This document shows positions 11,349-21,364 of a stretch of 64,000 bases of DNA, in pieces. Each line of letters begins with the position of its first letter. Position 1 is the first letter of the stretch. The translations under genes were made by a program, and so were the position numbers. Under the pieces are notes generated by a model, which did not search any database, was not told the DNA's origin, and saw only the letters and a program-made list of their open reading frames with translations. The stretch covers positions 8,797,725 through 8,861,724 of the forward strand of contig CM034129.1 in assembly GCA_019914995.1 (NCBI GenBank). Direction: 5' to 3'. Source of the stretch: Acanthochlamys bracteata (Eukaryota > Streptophyta > Magnoliopsida > Pandanales > Velloziaceae).

Positions 11349-12350
11349 GCATTTTCTAGAAAGAAAAACGCAGAAGAAAATCATCCATATACTGTCTTGC
11401 ATAAAACATCACTTGCATACTTAACTTGCTCAATGTAATCCCCCTCTATTCCTTTCTATCTTGATTTATGGTACATAAACATGGTCCGATACCACACATC
11501 AATCCAAAAAACTGTAAAAAAAGAAGTGAAGTAAAAATTCATACAGTTGGACTACCAGTATCAGATTAATCTAGCATATAGATTATAAAAAGAACAATAA
11601 CGATAAAAAAAAAACAACAAAAATAACAATATAAAAATATAAACGCAATTAAAAATAATAACCACAAAATCAAAATCTAACATGTAACAAACAAAGCAAC
11701 AGAAACTAATAAATCACCAGTGAAGAACTCGAAAACAATCAAATCGATAGATCCGAAAAGAATATCAACTAACTACAAAAATCTGTACATACTCAATTTA
11801 GAAGCAAAACAACACGACGTATTGTATCAATCACGAGATAAAACGATCTAAAGTACTCAATCTGCTGAAGAAGCGAAGCATTTCAGCAAAATTTTTGGAT
11901 AAAATGAAAAATCGAAGAACGTACACAGATTACAGAGTCAAGAAGACAAGATAACAGTTTCATATACTAAACTCAATTCATAGTCCATCCCATAAAGATA
12001 CCCTATTTGATTATTGAAAACATAAATTTTTTGCTTAGGGAATATTTGAAAAAAAATTTATAATAATATATTTTTTAGATTTTTTCAAAAATAAGTGAAG
12101 TTTTTTATCTCAAAATATAATAATATAAAAAATTACAGAATATAATTTTATTAATATTTTTTAAATTAAAAAATTTTAAAATACCAAAAAAGTATTGAGA
12201 AACGTGAAACTCTTTTGAAATAAGTAGGAAGGACGTGAAGGATAACGGGTCAAAGAGGGATGGATAGCTTGTCTTAGTTGCGTCTAACGTACAACCCCCA
12301 TGAGGGATACTTTCATCTACAATCATTAATTTCGTGTAATGTTGAGAATC
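11349..12350. other. Gene-free AT-rich region
   Basis: No gene recognised. A block of ordinary complexity around 11350-11560 may be the 5' flank of the transposon-derived sequence. From 12000 to 12240 it is almost pure A/T and resembles the interior of other MITE-like elements in the window. Confidence 0.4.
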
Positions 12351-12600
12351 TTTATGTTACTGTTTGCAGATGGTTTTTTGGTTGCAGAGATAACCCTCCT
12401 GCACAGGGTGGAGCGCCATTTCATGCTATGTGGAGCGCTATGTTTACGGTTTACCTAGCACCAGATAAATTAAGAAATCATCTTTCAGCAAGGGAACGAA
12501 GTTTTCAGGACAGGATGCGCTCGCCCGCTGGCGATATCCAGAAAAGAAAAGAACGAAAGGAGAACAGACCTTGGTCGCTCTTCACTTGAACCTTGAATGT
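12351..12600. other. GC-richer island of unknown origin
   Basis: About 250 bp of distinctly higher GC (for example GGATGCGCTCGCCCGCTGG near 12514) with one open plus-strand frame, set in AT-rich DNA. No protein family recognised. A fragment of organellar origin or a lone exon would both fit. The sequence alone does not decide. Confidence 0.25.
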
Positions 12601-14895
12601 AAGAATGTGCTTTATAAATTCAACTGCAATAGTCTCTCAGGACTCGCAAAGTAATAACGAAAATGAAAAATCCAATTGTAGATTCTGCAGCTAGGGAAAC
12701 ATCCTTGTTAATCCAGGAGACTCGCAGCTGAATCAAGTGGGGCACTTTCACAAGTGACCCAACTTTAGATCAGAAAATTTTAGTTACTGATCAGTTCTTT
12801 GACTGATCCGTTCCTTAAAAGACTTTTGAGCAATTTCTTGAGGCGGCGGAGCTAAAGCTGCAACTCCTAATTCCGTCCAATTGAATTCTCTTACCGAACA
12901 GGACATGTTTCTCAGCAAAGTTACTTGTATCATGCAGCTCCATCTTCACTGGCTTTAGCGACATTGCAAACAGAAGTTGAACACGAAATCGCTCCGGAGG
13001 TCCATTGCTAGTGGAAGCACACTTTGAATGGAAACTCAAGTTGGTTCATTGATAAGTAACAATAAAGAGACTGCTTGACACCTAGCAAGCACAGGTGCAA
13101 GTTAAGCCTAGCGAATGCTGCTGCGAAACTTGACTATAGCAACATACATTGAAACAGCATGCAGGAAACTTAACCGTATATTTTCCATGCCAAGAATAGG
13201 ATAAACAAAGCAGATACCAGTAGTTATCTGCAGTTATTTCTATTCAACAGTACAGAATACACAAACACGACAACACCACCTAATCCCAAGCGGGATAGAA
13301 GTCCACCTTTTTCTTCCAGTTTTGGAGGTATCAATTCATCAACATCAAAATGCTCACTGGTAATGTCTAATGAACGTAGTCAACATCTTCTCTGAGAACA
13401 GCAACGCCACAGTGTTGGACTAAATCAAACGAGAGCATACGACTAATATACCAGTAAGAGTACAAAAATCTGACATATTTTCTATGATTTCATGTAGATG
13501 GCATAAGCACTAATAATAGAATTGACTCAACAGTTCAATGCACATGAAATAAATGGCCAAGCAGCAACAAGAAACCATCCAACACTAAGGCCACGCATGT
13601 AATCATGTAGGTGAATATGCACGCCCGAATTTAGTATGATGCACTCATGATGTGTTCCAGCAGAGTATGCAAACACATCTACTCTATGCTAACAAAAACT
13701 TGGTAGATAGCATTCCACAAAACCTACTCTACTTTGTATATGACACTCCCACCCATGTAACTCAAGTATGGCAACGATGCTGGTAAAGTCAACTACTTTG
13801 GCCATCAATCATCATGTCAATTGTTTTACCAGAAACTATATTGGTGAAACAAAACAGCTAGATCAGGAGAAGCAATATCGCTAACATGGATTATTGAGTC
13901 GAAGGTGTTGCTTGCAGATTTTCATTGAGGGGGGGGATGTTATGCTAAAACTCTGGTTTCCTGAAATCTGCTTGAGAAGATATGAGAAAGGTGCTTTACG
14001 AACACATACTAACAAGATGAGATAGAAGAGCAAAGAGAAGAGACAAGAATTTTGCTAAAGCATACAGCTGTTAACCCTACTGCTGCATCTTGCAAGAAGT
14101 TGAATAGGACATCATGGTTTAAAAAATAAGATCATAACATAGGGATACCAGAAACCTAATCTCATTTGTTAGATGCAACATCTCCTTCTAAGATAATATA
14201 AAGAATTCTTTTGTGTGTTAATAAAGCAAAAAAAATTTGAATAGCACATCAAGGCTAAATAGGGCATCGCGGCTTAAAAAGTGAGGACATACCATAGAGC
14301 AACCAGTAACCTGATCTCAATTGTTAGAAGTAACATCACAACTAAGATGGCATAAAGTATATGAATAGAGGACCGACCAGAAATTAATCACATTATACTT
14401 CCTTAAGATTCCATATTGCTTCTAACATAAAATGTCTAAGATAACCAGGAAACAAAAACCTCATTCTACTTTGGATAACTCATGTCATGACACTCTTACC
14501 CATTTTCATGATTTCTGTAAATTTTCATGCCTGGCATGTTCCAAGAACAACATATAACATGACTCTAACATAAACCAACAAAATTGTTTACAGAATGGGA
14601 AGTTGGGAACACATACAGATGACACAAAAATTACAGTTACACAAAATTAACCAAGAAACTTACTTGCAAGAACAACAAACAAGGTAAGTAGAACACAAAG
14701 TAACAGAACAATTAAACTTTGAAGCGAGCCATGAACTTCGCAACTAATGATGATTAAGTCGTATGATCAGATGATAAATGCCACAAATCAGACATAAATA
14801 AAAGGAGAACAAGTGACAAATGCTCTTCTAATGATTTAAACATAGATATCAACATGCCTTTATTTCAACATCATAAATTAAACTGCCAGTACGTG
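12601..14895. other. Intergenic region with a degenerate duplication
   Basis: No gene firmly recognised. A minus-strand frame at 12815-13039 (FRVQLLFAMSLKPVKMELH, then FGKRIQLDGIRS) looks coding-like but matches nothing I know. A segment of about 110 bp near 14105-14210 is repeated in diverged form at about 14252-14360 (phrases ATCATGGTTTAAAAAATAAG and ATCGCGGCTTAAAAAGTGAG). Confidence 0.4.
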
Positions 14896-15496
14896 CTATT
14901 TCTTAGCGGTTCCCTTATTATCCTTTGAGTCCCCACTTGCCCCACCTGATGCCGCTTGCGTCGCCTTCTTCGCAGCCTTCTCTTGAAGAGCTTTTGCGTC
15001 CCTTCAAAATGAAGAATTCATGGAGCATCAATATTCAACGATAATAATTTATGAAAAAAAGCAAAGAATGAAGACCAGAAGAAATTGATTGGATTTAATC
15101 AATTGGTTACCTCTCACGACGCTGCTCAGGGGTGAGGCCATCATCCTTACCTTTGGTCTGTTTGCCTCGTGCCTGCGCTCTCTCGCGATCACGTTCCCTC
15201 TGATTACCGCGTGATCAATCGAATTAAGGAACAGCACAAACAATTACTGAAGAATTTCAGCACAAACCATAAAGTCAATCACCAAATTCCAACAAATTTT
15301 GACATCATCGAATTAAAATATAACACAAAAAAATCTCATCCAAAAAATCATATACTTGCAATCATAATTGTTTATATCAGGAGAATTCGCATCAACTATC
15401 ACCAACATCAATCCCAAAAGAAAAATCAAAATCAAAGCAAATAAAATCGACCAAACCCAGATCTATCGAAAAATCAAATCGAAGGATATGAGTCAT
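14896..15496 (-). CDS. SERF / 4F5-family small EDRK-rich protein, three exons
   Basis: Exons (minus strand) are 15496-15490, 15210-15111 and 15001-14896, which join in frame to a 70-residue protein beginning MTRGNQRERDRERAQARGK and ending in TAKK. The highly charged N-terminal block (RERDRERAQAR, then GLTPEQRRERDAKALQEKA) is the 4F5/SERF signature. Plant members are likewise short, around 65-70 residues. Animal and yeast SERF proteins bind nucleic acid and modulate amyloid aggregation; the plant role is little known. Exon 1 holds only 7 coding bases. The first intron has AT-AC ends (see its entry) and the second has GT-AG ends. GC rises upstream (15600-15700), as expected for a promoter and 5' UTR. 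The start is fixed because ATGACTC joined to GCGGTAATCAG restores the conserved MTRGNQ start. Confidence 0.9.
15211..15489 (-). other. U12-type AT-AC intron in the SERF gene
   Basis: On the minus strand the intron starts ATATCCTTC, exactly the AT-AC U12 donor. It ends ...GATTGATCAC, with the terminal dinucleotide AC. A branch-point-like TTCCTTAAT lies with its adenosines 13-14 bases from the end (consensus TTCCTTAAC, usual distance about 10-20). No polypyrimidine tract precedes the acceptor. No GT-AG alternative restores the conserved MTRGNQ start. Length is 279 bp. Confidence 0.88.
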
Positions 15497-15699
15497 GGTG
15501 TCTCCGCCGGAGATTTGTTTTGATCGGTAACCAAAGAACGAAGTTTTTTGTTAATAGGTTGAAAGGGAAAAAGAAAGAAGAGAGCGAAAATACGAAGACT
15601 CAACAAAACCAGATAGACCCAGAGAAAACCAGAAGAAATAATAGGAGGGAACGCGCGAGGGCGGAAGCGGGGTCGAGGTAATGGTGGAGAACCTCATCT

Positions 15700-16610
15700 C
15701 GAAACTTCTAATTCATAATTAATTGATTAGCTAATAAAAATTTAATTTAATACACCAACAACCATCAACTAAATATTAATTCCACTCGGCTCATAAAAGT
15801 TACTTTTTTATTATGTTCGATTATATAAAACAAATGTAACGAAAGATCTAATATTTTGAATCTTTTTGCACCTTATTAGGTTAAATTAATTTTGATCTAC
15901 CCTTAAAATTTTTTAATAAAATTGCGTCACTTTAATACCTACATTATATTTAGATCTGCACAATATATATTCGAACCACCTAGTTTATCTTTTCTTAGCA
16001 TGTCATTGATTACGTGAGAACTGCTAGTTATGATATACCCTCATTTCATATTTTGTCTAATCTAATATATCAATATGTTTATTTTAGTATTATCATTTTT
16101 GCTGTTTATCTAATAGAGATTGTTCTATATTTGATGGTCCAACACTCACTATCGTATAATATCAAATATCAAATGACTGTTATAAAACTGTCATTGTATG
16201 TGATATTTGAAAGTGCTTATGAAAAAATAGTTTTTCTATAACAAAAAATATTTTTTAAGTTTTTGAAAACTAAACTCTATTTTATATTCCAAAAAAAATA
16301 AGTAAAAATAAAATCTGACATAAAATTTTTTTTACTTTCTAAATATTTTTTAAAAATATTAATATTATAGAAAGTTTTTTAAGAAACGTGAAATTGAAAT
16401 AAAAATAAAAATAAAAATAAAAATAAATTTATAAGTAACGCCAAACATGCACTTAGAGCACTACTTATTAGTCCTAAAAAGTTCATTTTTAACTCCAAAA
16501 AAATTATGCACGATTTTTTAAAAAAAATTTTAAATTTTGAAATATATGAATGAATTGTAGATTATAAAGTCATTATGTGTGTTTTTTTATTTTTTAAATC
16601 TTCATAAAAT
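15700..16610. other. AT-rich intergenic DNA with MITE-like debris
   Basis: No gene seen. Around 16380-16460 the sequence carries AAGAAACGTGAAAT and, at the end, GCCAAACATGCACTTAGAGC, phrases shared with other AT-rich MITE-like elements in the window. Confidence 0.4.
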
Positions 16611-16619
16611 AATGACCTA

Positions 16620-17930
16620 AAAGTTTATTTTCTCAAAAGTTTTTTTCATAAGCTGTTTAGTTCCAAAGAAATTTTCTTATCACATAAAGCTTCGATCACA
16701 CATCTCTATTTTGTAAATCATATTTTAATTGTATGTATAACACATTTTTCAATGTTTTCTTTCTTTATCGTTATTCGAATCTAAATATCTAAAACTATCA
16801 CTTATGCGGTACAATTTTTTATAGTAACAATAATATTATCATTATTTGTATGTTTACTAAAATGACAATGACGTTTTTTTGTTTTTTTTACTTAGTTTAA
16901 GACGCTTACATATAAGAGACCCTCTAACGCTTCAATTTATAGTTTATGCTAACTAAAATTATGTCATCGGCAAATAACATATACCACTATAGTTTATTCT
17001 GAATATGTCGAATGAATTTATTCATTATTAAAACAAATAGATAAATACTTAAAACTGAATCTTAATATAAATATATAGTAATAGGATATTCTCTACTACT
17101 CATCATTCTAGTGTACTCGTGTATTTTAAATATCTTTATTATCTTTATATATGTATTAGGTATATATTTTTTTTCTAACACCCATCATAATACTTTTTTA
17201 GGTACTATATCGTGAGCTTTAAAAATTATATGTAAGTTTTGCTCCTTCTTTCTATATTATTCCATCAATTTCATATAAGTTACTTCTACCGTAAATCGTC
17301 TTGGCATGAAACCTAACTAATTATTTGAAACCATCGACTACATCTTAATCTATGTTCAATAATTCGCTCGCATAATTTTATTGTATAGCTTATGAGCTTG
17401 ATTAATTTATAATTCGTACAATCTTAAATATCTTTTTTATGTTTATAATTAAACACTATATTAATTTCCTTTCATTCATCTGATATCTTTCCACTCTTTA
17501 AAATATTATTAAATAATTTTGTTAGCTAAATAATACACACTTGATCTAAATGTCTTTATATTTCAATTAAAATTCTATACAGACCAATGGCTTTTTTTAT
17601 CTTCATCCTTTTGAGAGCATCTAATTTCATATGGTTAGATCTTCTAATACATCTAATTTTGTGTACATCAACATCTATCAAGTCGATTATATCTACAATT
17701 TATCTTTTATTAAATAATTTATCAAAATATGTTGTCCATCTACTTGCGATATACTATTACAAAATAATGTTGGTTTGTCCTCATATTAATGCATCTAATT
17801 TTATTTATATGTTTGCTTTTTCTTTTCTGACGTTTAATCCTATAGATAGCATTTTCTATTTCTCCATTCTTAATAGCCATATATATGTATATATATATAT
17901 ATATATATATTGTTAGAGGCACATGCTGGT
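16620..17930 (-). mobile_element. Decayed RTE-clade LINE (reverse transcriptase remnant)
   Basis: Minus-strand translation in several frames follows the plant RTE reverse transcriptase in the right order: AIGLYRILIEI and WLTKLFN-like KLFNNILKSGKISDE near 17480-17590, DCTNYKLIKLISYTIKLCERIIEHRLR near 17340-17430 (given here only as a landmark), VLEKKYIP near 17165-17200, ADDIILVS (the YADD-type catalytic motif region) near 16960, and LCDKKISLEL near 16680. Stops and frame changes are frequent, so it is long dead. Plant RTE elements are truncated at the 5' end on insertion, and none of the N-terminal endonuclease was recognised. Confidence 0.75.
17884..17911. repeat. (TA)n microsatellite
   Basis: An alternating TA run at the 5' boundary of the LINE remnant, next to the start of the inverted-repeat element. 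Confidence 0.85.
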
Positions 17931-18300
17931 CACAAGTGGCTGGCAAAATATTCAAATCTAATCTTCACCATTAGATATGAAGAATAATGAAAAATCATGA
18001 GCTGAGAACACGTTAATAAAATTTCAACTCAATCGGAATACGAATTGACTTCAATCAGAACTCTCGTCAGCCATTTTTGACCGACATATATATCATGTGC
18101 ATCTAAGAATATCATGTGCATCTATATTATCATATATAAGTTTTTTTACTTTATGTTATTTTGATTAAGTGGCCGAATGTAGGTGAATTAGTATTTCGAT
18201 TGAGCTGAAATTTTGCGAGTATATTTCTAAGTTATAGTTATTCATATTCAATGGTGAAGATTAGATTTGAAGACCACTCTAACTATAAATCGGGAAGAAA
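17930..18300. mobile_element. Foldback MITE with arms of about 130 bp
   Basis: Left arm (about 17949-18080) contains TCAAATCTAATCTTCACCAT and AAATTTCAACTCAATCGGAAT. The right arm (about 18150-18278) contains their reverse complements (ATGGTGAAGATTAGATTTGA; ATTTCGATTGAGCTGAAATTT). The loop of about 70 bp holds a short direct repeat (ATATCATGTGCATCTA twice). It has no coding capacity and is probably a non-autonomous element of Mutator or foldback type; the class is inferred. Confidence 0.7.
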
Positions 18301-19217
18301 GTATCCGAAAGTATCATTAAAATATATCACAACTATATTACAAGTATATTATTTCAATTATATATCAATAATATATATAGAAAATATATAATATTTACAT
18401 TATATAACTAAAACAAACAACCACAGAAAGAGAGTTTTGAACGGTATATACTATTTTTTTAACTTATATTTTAAAAACTTACTTTTTTAAAATTTATTTT
18501 TTAAAAAATATTTTTTGTTGAAAAGAACACACCATGTTGCATCAATCAGCGTTAAGAGAATAATGTAAGCATTTTTTAGACCAGTAGCCACTAACTACTG
18601 TATGTTGCTTCGACTAGATAAACTAAAGTACTACTTAAACAAACTATTATTATGTAGGTCCGGCTTTATTTGGCTTAGCTATCGAATACTTCTCGTTCCA
18701 AAGAATATCTCACAAATTTTAAATCTTTTATAATATTTTATAACATTTTTGTCTAATAAATATAAAAAAATTATATATCATAAAATTTTTATATATACAA
18801 TATTTATAAAAGTCAACTTATTTTCAATAGATCTCTAAAGTACACTTAATTTCAATTTTTTTTTTATTATAGCACTCTAAAACTTTCCTTAATAGCTTGC
18901 GACCTCCATTTAGCTTTTTAATAAAATGCTTAGGAGTGCTTAAATACAAAATTTTTCTTAAAATGAGTTTATTTTGAAGCTTTCAAAACGAGTTTTTTTT
19001 ACCTAAAAAAAATTAAACGTATAAAAATTTTATGATGCATAATTTATCCGCACTTTTGAAAATTTAAATAAAAAATTTTAAAATATTATAAGAAATTTAT
19101 TCAAACATAAAAAGTTAAAATAATGCTTTAAAAAATAGTAATAAACAGTGCCAAACATGCACTTAATCCTGCCCAAAAAAATATAGGATTCTTACTTTCC
19201 AACACGTTCTACGATAT
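18300..19217. other. AT-rich intergenic DNA with MITE-like remnants
   Basis: No gene. The span 18840-19175 has the look of an AT-rich MITE: its end GTGCCAAACATGCACTTAAT matches the phrase seen near 16450, and its interior is A/T runs. Confidence 0.4.
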
Positions 19218-19739
19218 AAACGTCTTTGTACTAATAGCCATTAACTAAACAAATGGAGGTAGTAGTTGGTCTAAGAACATAGCACTACACCAATGCTCGG
19301 CTTGTAGCATTTTGAGTTGTTGAAAATATCGATTATATTTGATTGTCGATAAATACAGTAAAAATATAAAATATATTTAATAATTTTATCTAAGCAATAT
19401 GAGAATTAAAAAAATATAAAACAAATATAAATAAAAAAGATTTACGTGCAAAAAATGAGATAAATCTCACAAAAAATATAAACTAGCATAAAAAAAAATC
19501 GCTAAAGTAAAATAATCACAAACTTTTATATTATATTTTAAATGAAAACTCTTACTAAAATATTTTATTTTTATTTATAATATTTAATATTATGAGTGAT
19601 GTGAATGATATTCCAAACAAATACTTCTTATTAATATATATAGTGTGTAATTATGTATATAAGGAGACTCTACCTCCATTTGTGTAAAGCAACTCTCAAA
19701 TACTTGTTTAGTTAATGGCTATTAGTACAAAAACGTTTT
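19218..19739. mobile_element. MITE-like element with 45-bp inverted arms
   Basis: The left arm 19218-19262 (CTTTGTACTAATAGCCATTA...AAATGGAGGTAG) is the reverse complement of the right arm 19670-19739. About 23 bp interrupts the right arm between the GGAGGTAG-type and TAATGGCTATTAGTAC-type parts. The interior is AT-rich and non-coding. Confidence 0.65.
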
Positions 19740-19841
19740 AAAAAATCACTTTTAAAAAATATTTCCAAACGTCTCCTAACCGTTAATACAAAGACGTTTT
19801 AAAAAAATCACTTTTAAAAAATACTTCCAAACGTCTCCTCA
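19733..19841 (+). repeat. Short tandem duplication (about 60-bp period)
   Basis: ACGTTTTAAAAAA-TCACTTTTAAAAAATA-TTCCAAACGTCTCCT occurs twice in succession with few differences. Confidence 0.75.
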
Positions 19842-19859
19842 ATAAAGCAGTGCTCAAAC

Positions 19860-20812
19860 ACTAGAGGTAAGAAGCATAATGGCTTGGAACGTCCACATTT
19901 TCGGGCAAAATAGTAGTCAGCAAAACTATGATTTCATGTGAGCACAACCGGGGCTCAAATCACCTGCCGGCGCTACCAAAAGCAACAATAGCAGAGGAGA
20001 ATGAGAATTGCAATGTCTAGGTCTTGAATTTCTGCAAACAATTTTGCATCGTAGAAGTTGAGAGAATGACAAGGATCCCCACGCGAGAATATTACGATAC
20101 CGATTTATGTTATGATAAAAATTTTAGAAAATTGATTAGATTCCTAAAATTAATAAGAATTGGTGTTTCTTTGGAAACTAATTAGGATTTCGTTCCGAAT
20201 AAAATAATTTTTTAATTTTTAATTTTATATTTTTTAATAATATTTTATAAATATATAAAAAATTTATTTTAAAATATAAAAAATTTGACGTAGTAAAAAT
20301 TTTTATTATATATTTTTATTATTTAAAAAAAAATAAAAATATTTTTTTTTTATAAATAATTTTAAAGCGCCCATAATTGGAGCTTGTTTTTTTATTAGGA
20401 AATTAAATTATGTTAAAAGAACATGTCCTATCTTTTTCTTTTTCTCTTTAATGCACTCTTTATATGAGGTTAACTATGATAACTCTCAGCACCTGTGAAT
20501 ACCAGCTCAAAGACAGCTGGCTTTATTTATTAAACTTTTGTGACTCATAATAACACAGAACGGTCCTCGTGTCAAACAACAAGAAAATTCGTAATTTTAG
20601 ATAAACATTCTGAACGCAGTTAAGTTTATTTTTAATTTTATTTATTGAGTAATTCATATTTTACAAATTTATCTCTGAAAACTTATTGCAAAAAGACACG
20701 CCGTAAAGATTTGGTTGTGCCCTGATTCCTGAATGCCTTGTCTTCTTTTTTTGAAAATTCACAAAATACAAATACTAGTAAGTTTATACAGAACGGCTAA
20801 TATTGAAGTGCC
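19860..20812. other. Intergenic region, no gene seen
   Basis: Mixed composition to about 20100, then A/T-rich. No coding, RNA or transposon signal recognised. Confidence 0.4.
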
Positions 20813-21017
20813 TAAGGGCCGTGTTTACTTAGGCCTAAAGTGAATAAACTTAAATTTTTATATAAGTTTGTATATTAATTTTATATTTATAGTAAATTTT
20901 AAAATTAAATTTAAAAATATTTTAATAAAAATATTTATTTGTATATTCAAAATAAATTTTAGAAAAAGTAAAGTTTAGAGTCTCAGTGCAAAAACTTTAA
21001 TTTTAAACACGCCCTAA
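20813..21017. mobile_element. AT-rich MITE with GGGC(G)TGTTTA termini
   Basis: The left end TAAGGGCCGTGTTTA and right end TAAACACGCCCTAAA form terminal inverted repeats of about 14 bp around an A/T-rich interior. It sits about 350 bp upstream of the importin start codon, so it may lie in that gene's promoter. Confidence 0.6.
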
Positions 21018-21235
21018 ACTGCAAAAACTTTTGATAGCACGCACGCACCCGGTGCACGACCCAGGTCACAACCCAAGCAGGGCGCACAGAACTGCAACGC
21101 ACGTCCAGTCGTCAGTTGATCATTCGTTCGTTCGCCAACAAACAAACAACTCTTTTTATAAAAAAATCGTTGTAACCTAACCCTAGTTAAATAATTCAAC
21201 CCCCGCCGCAGCGAGCAAGCCAATCAACCTAAAAC

Positions 21236-21364
21236 CCCTCTCTCTCATTTTCTCTCTCCGGTTTCTGTTTTCTTTCTCTTCGCTAAATCTTCGCTCCTCT
21301 GCTTCTTTGCTTTTCCTGCTCGGCTGCAGCGGCAGGGGAGCAGAGAATTTTAATTTAATTCGAA
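21236..21364 (+). promoter_or_regulatory. CT-rich 5' leader of the importin gene
   Basis: Pyrimidine-rich stretch (CTCTCTCTCATTTTCTCTCTC and repeats of TTTCTTTCTCTTCG-type) directly before the start codon. This is common in leaders of plant housekeeping genes. The transcription start itself is not determined. Confidence 0.5.

Noticed and set aside
21014-21223. Minus-strand open frame over the importin promoter
   Set aside because: Antisense to the leader region, no family, no splice or promoter support.
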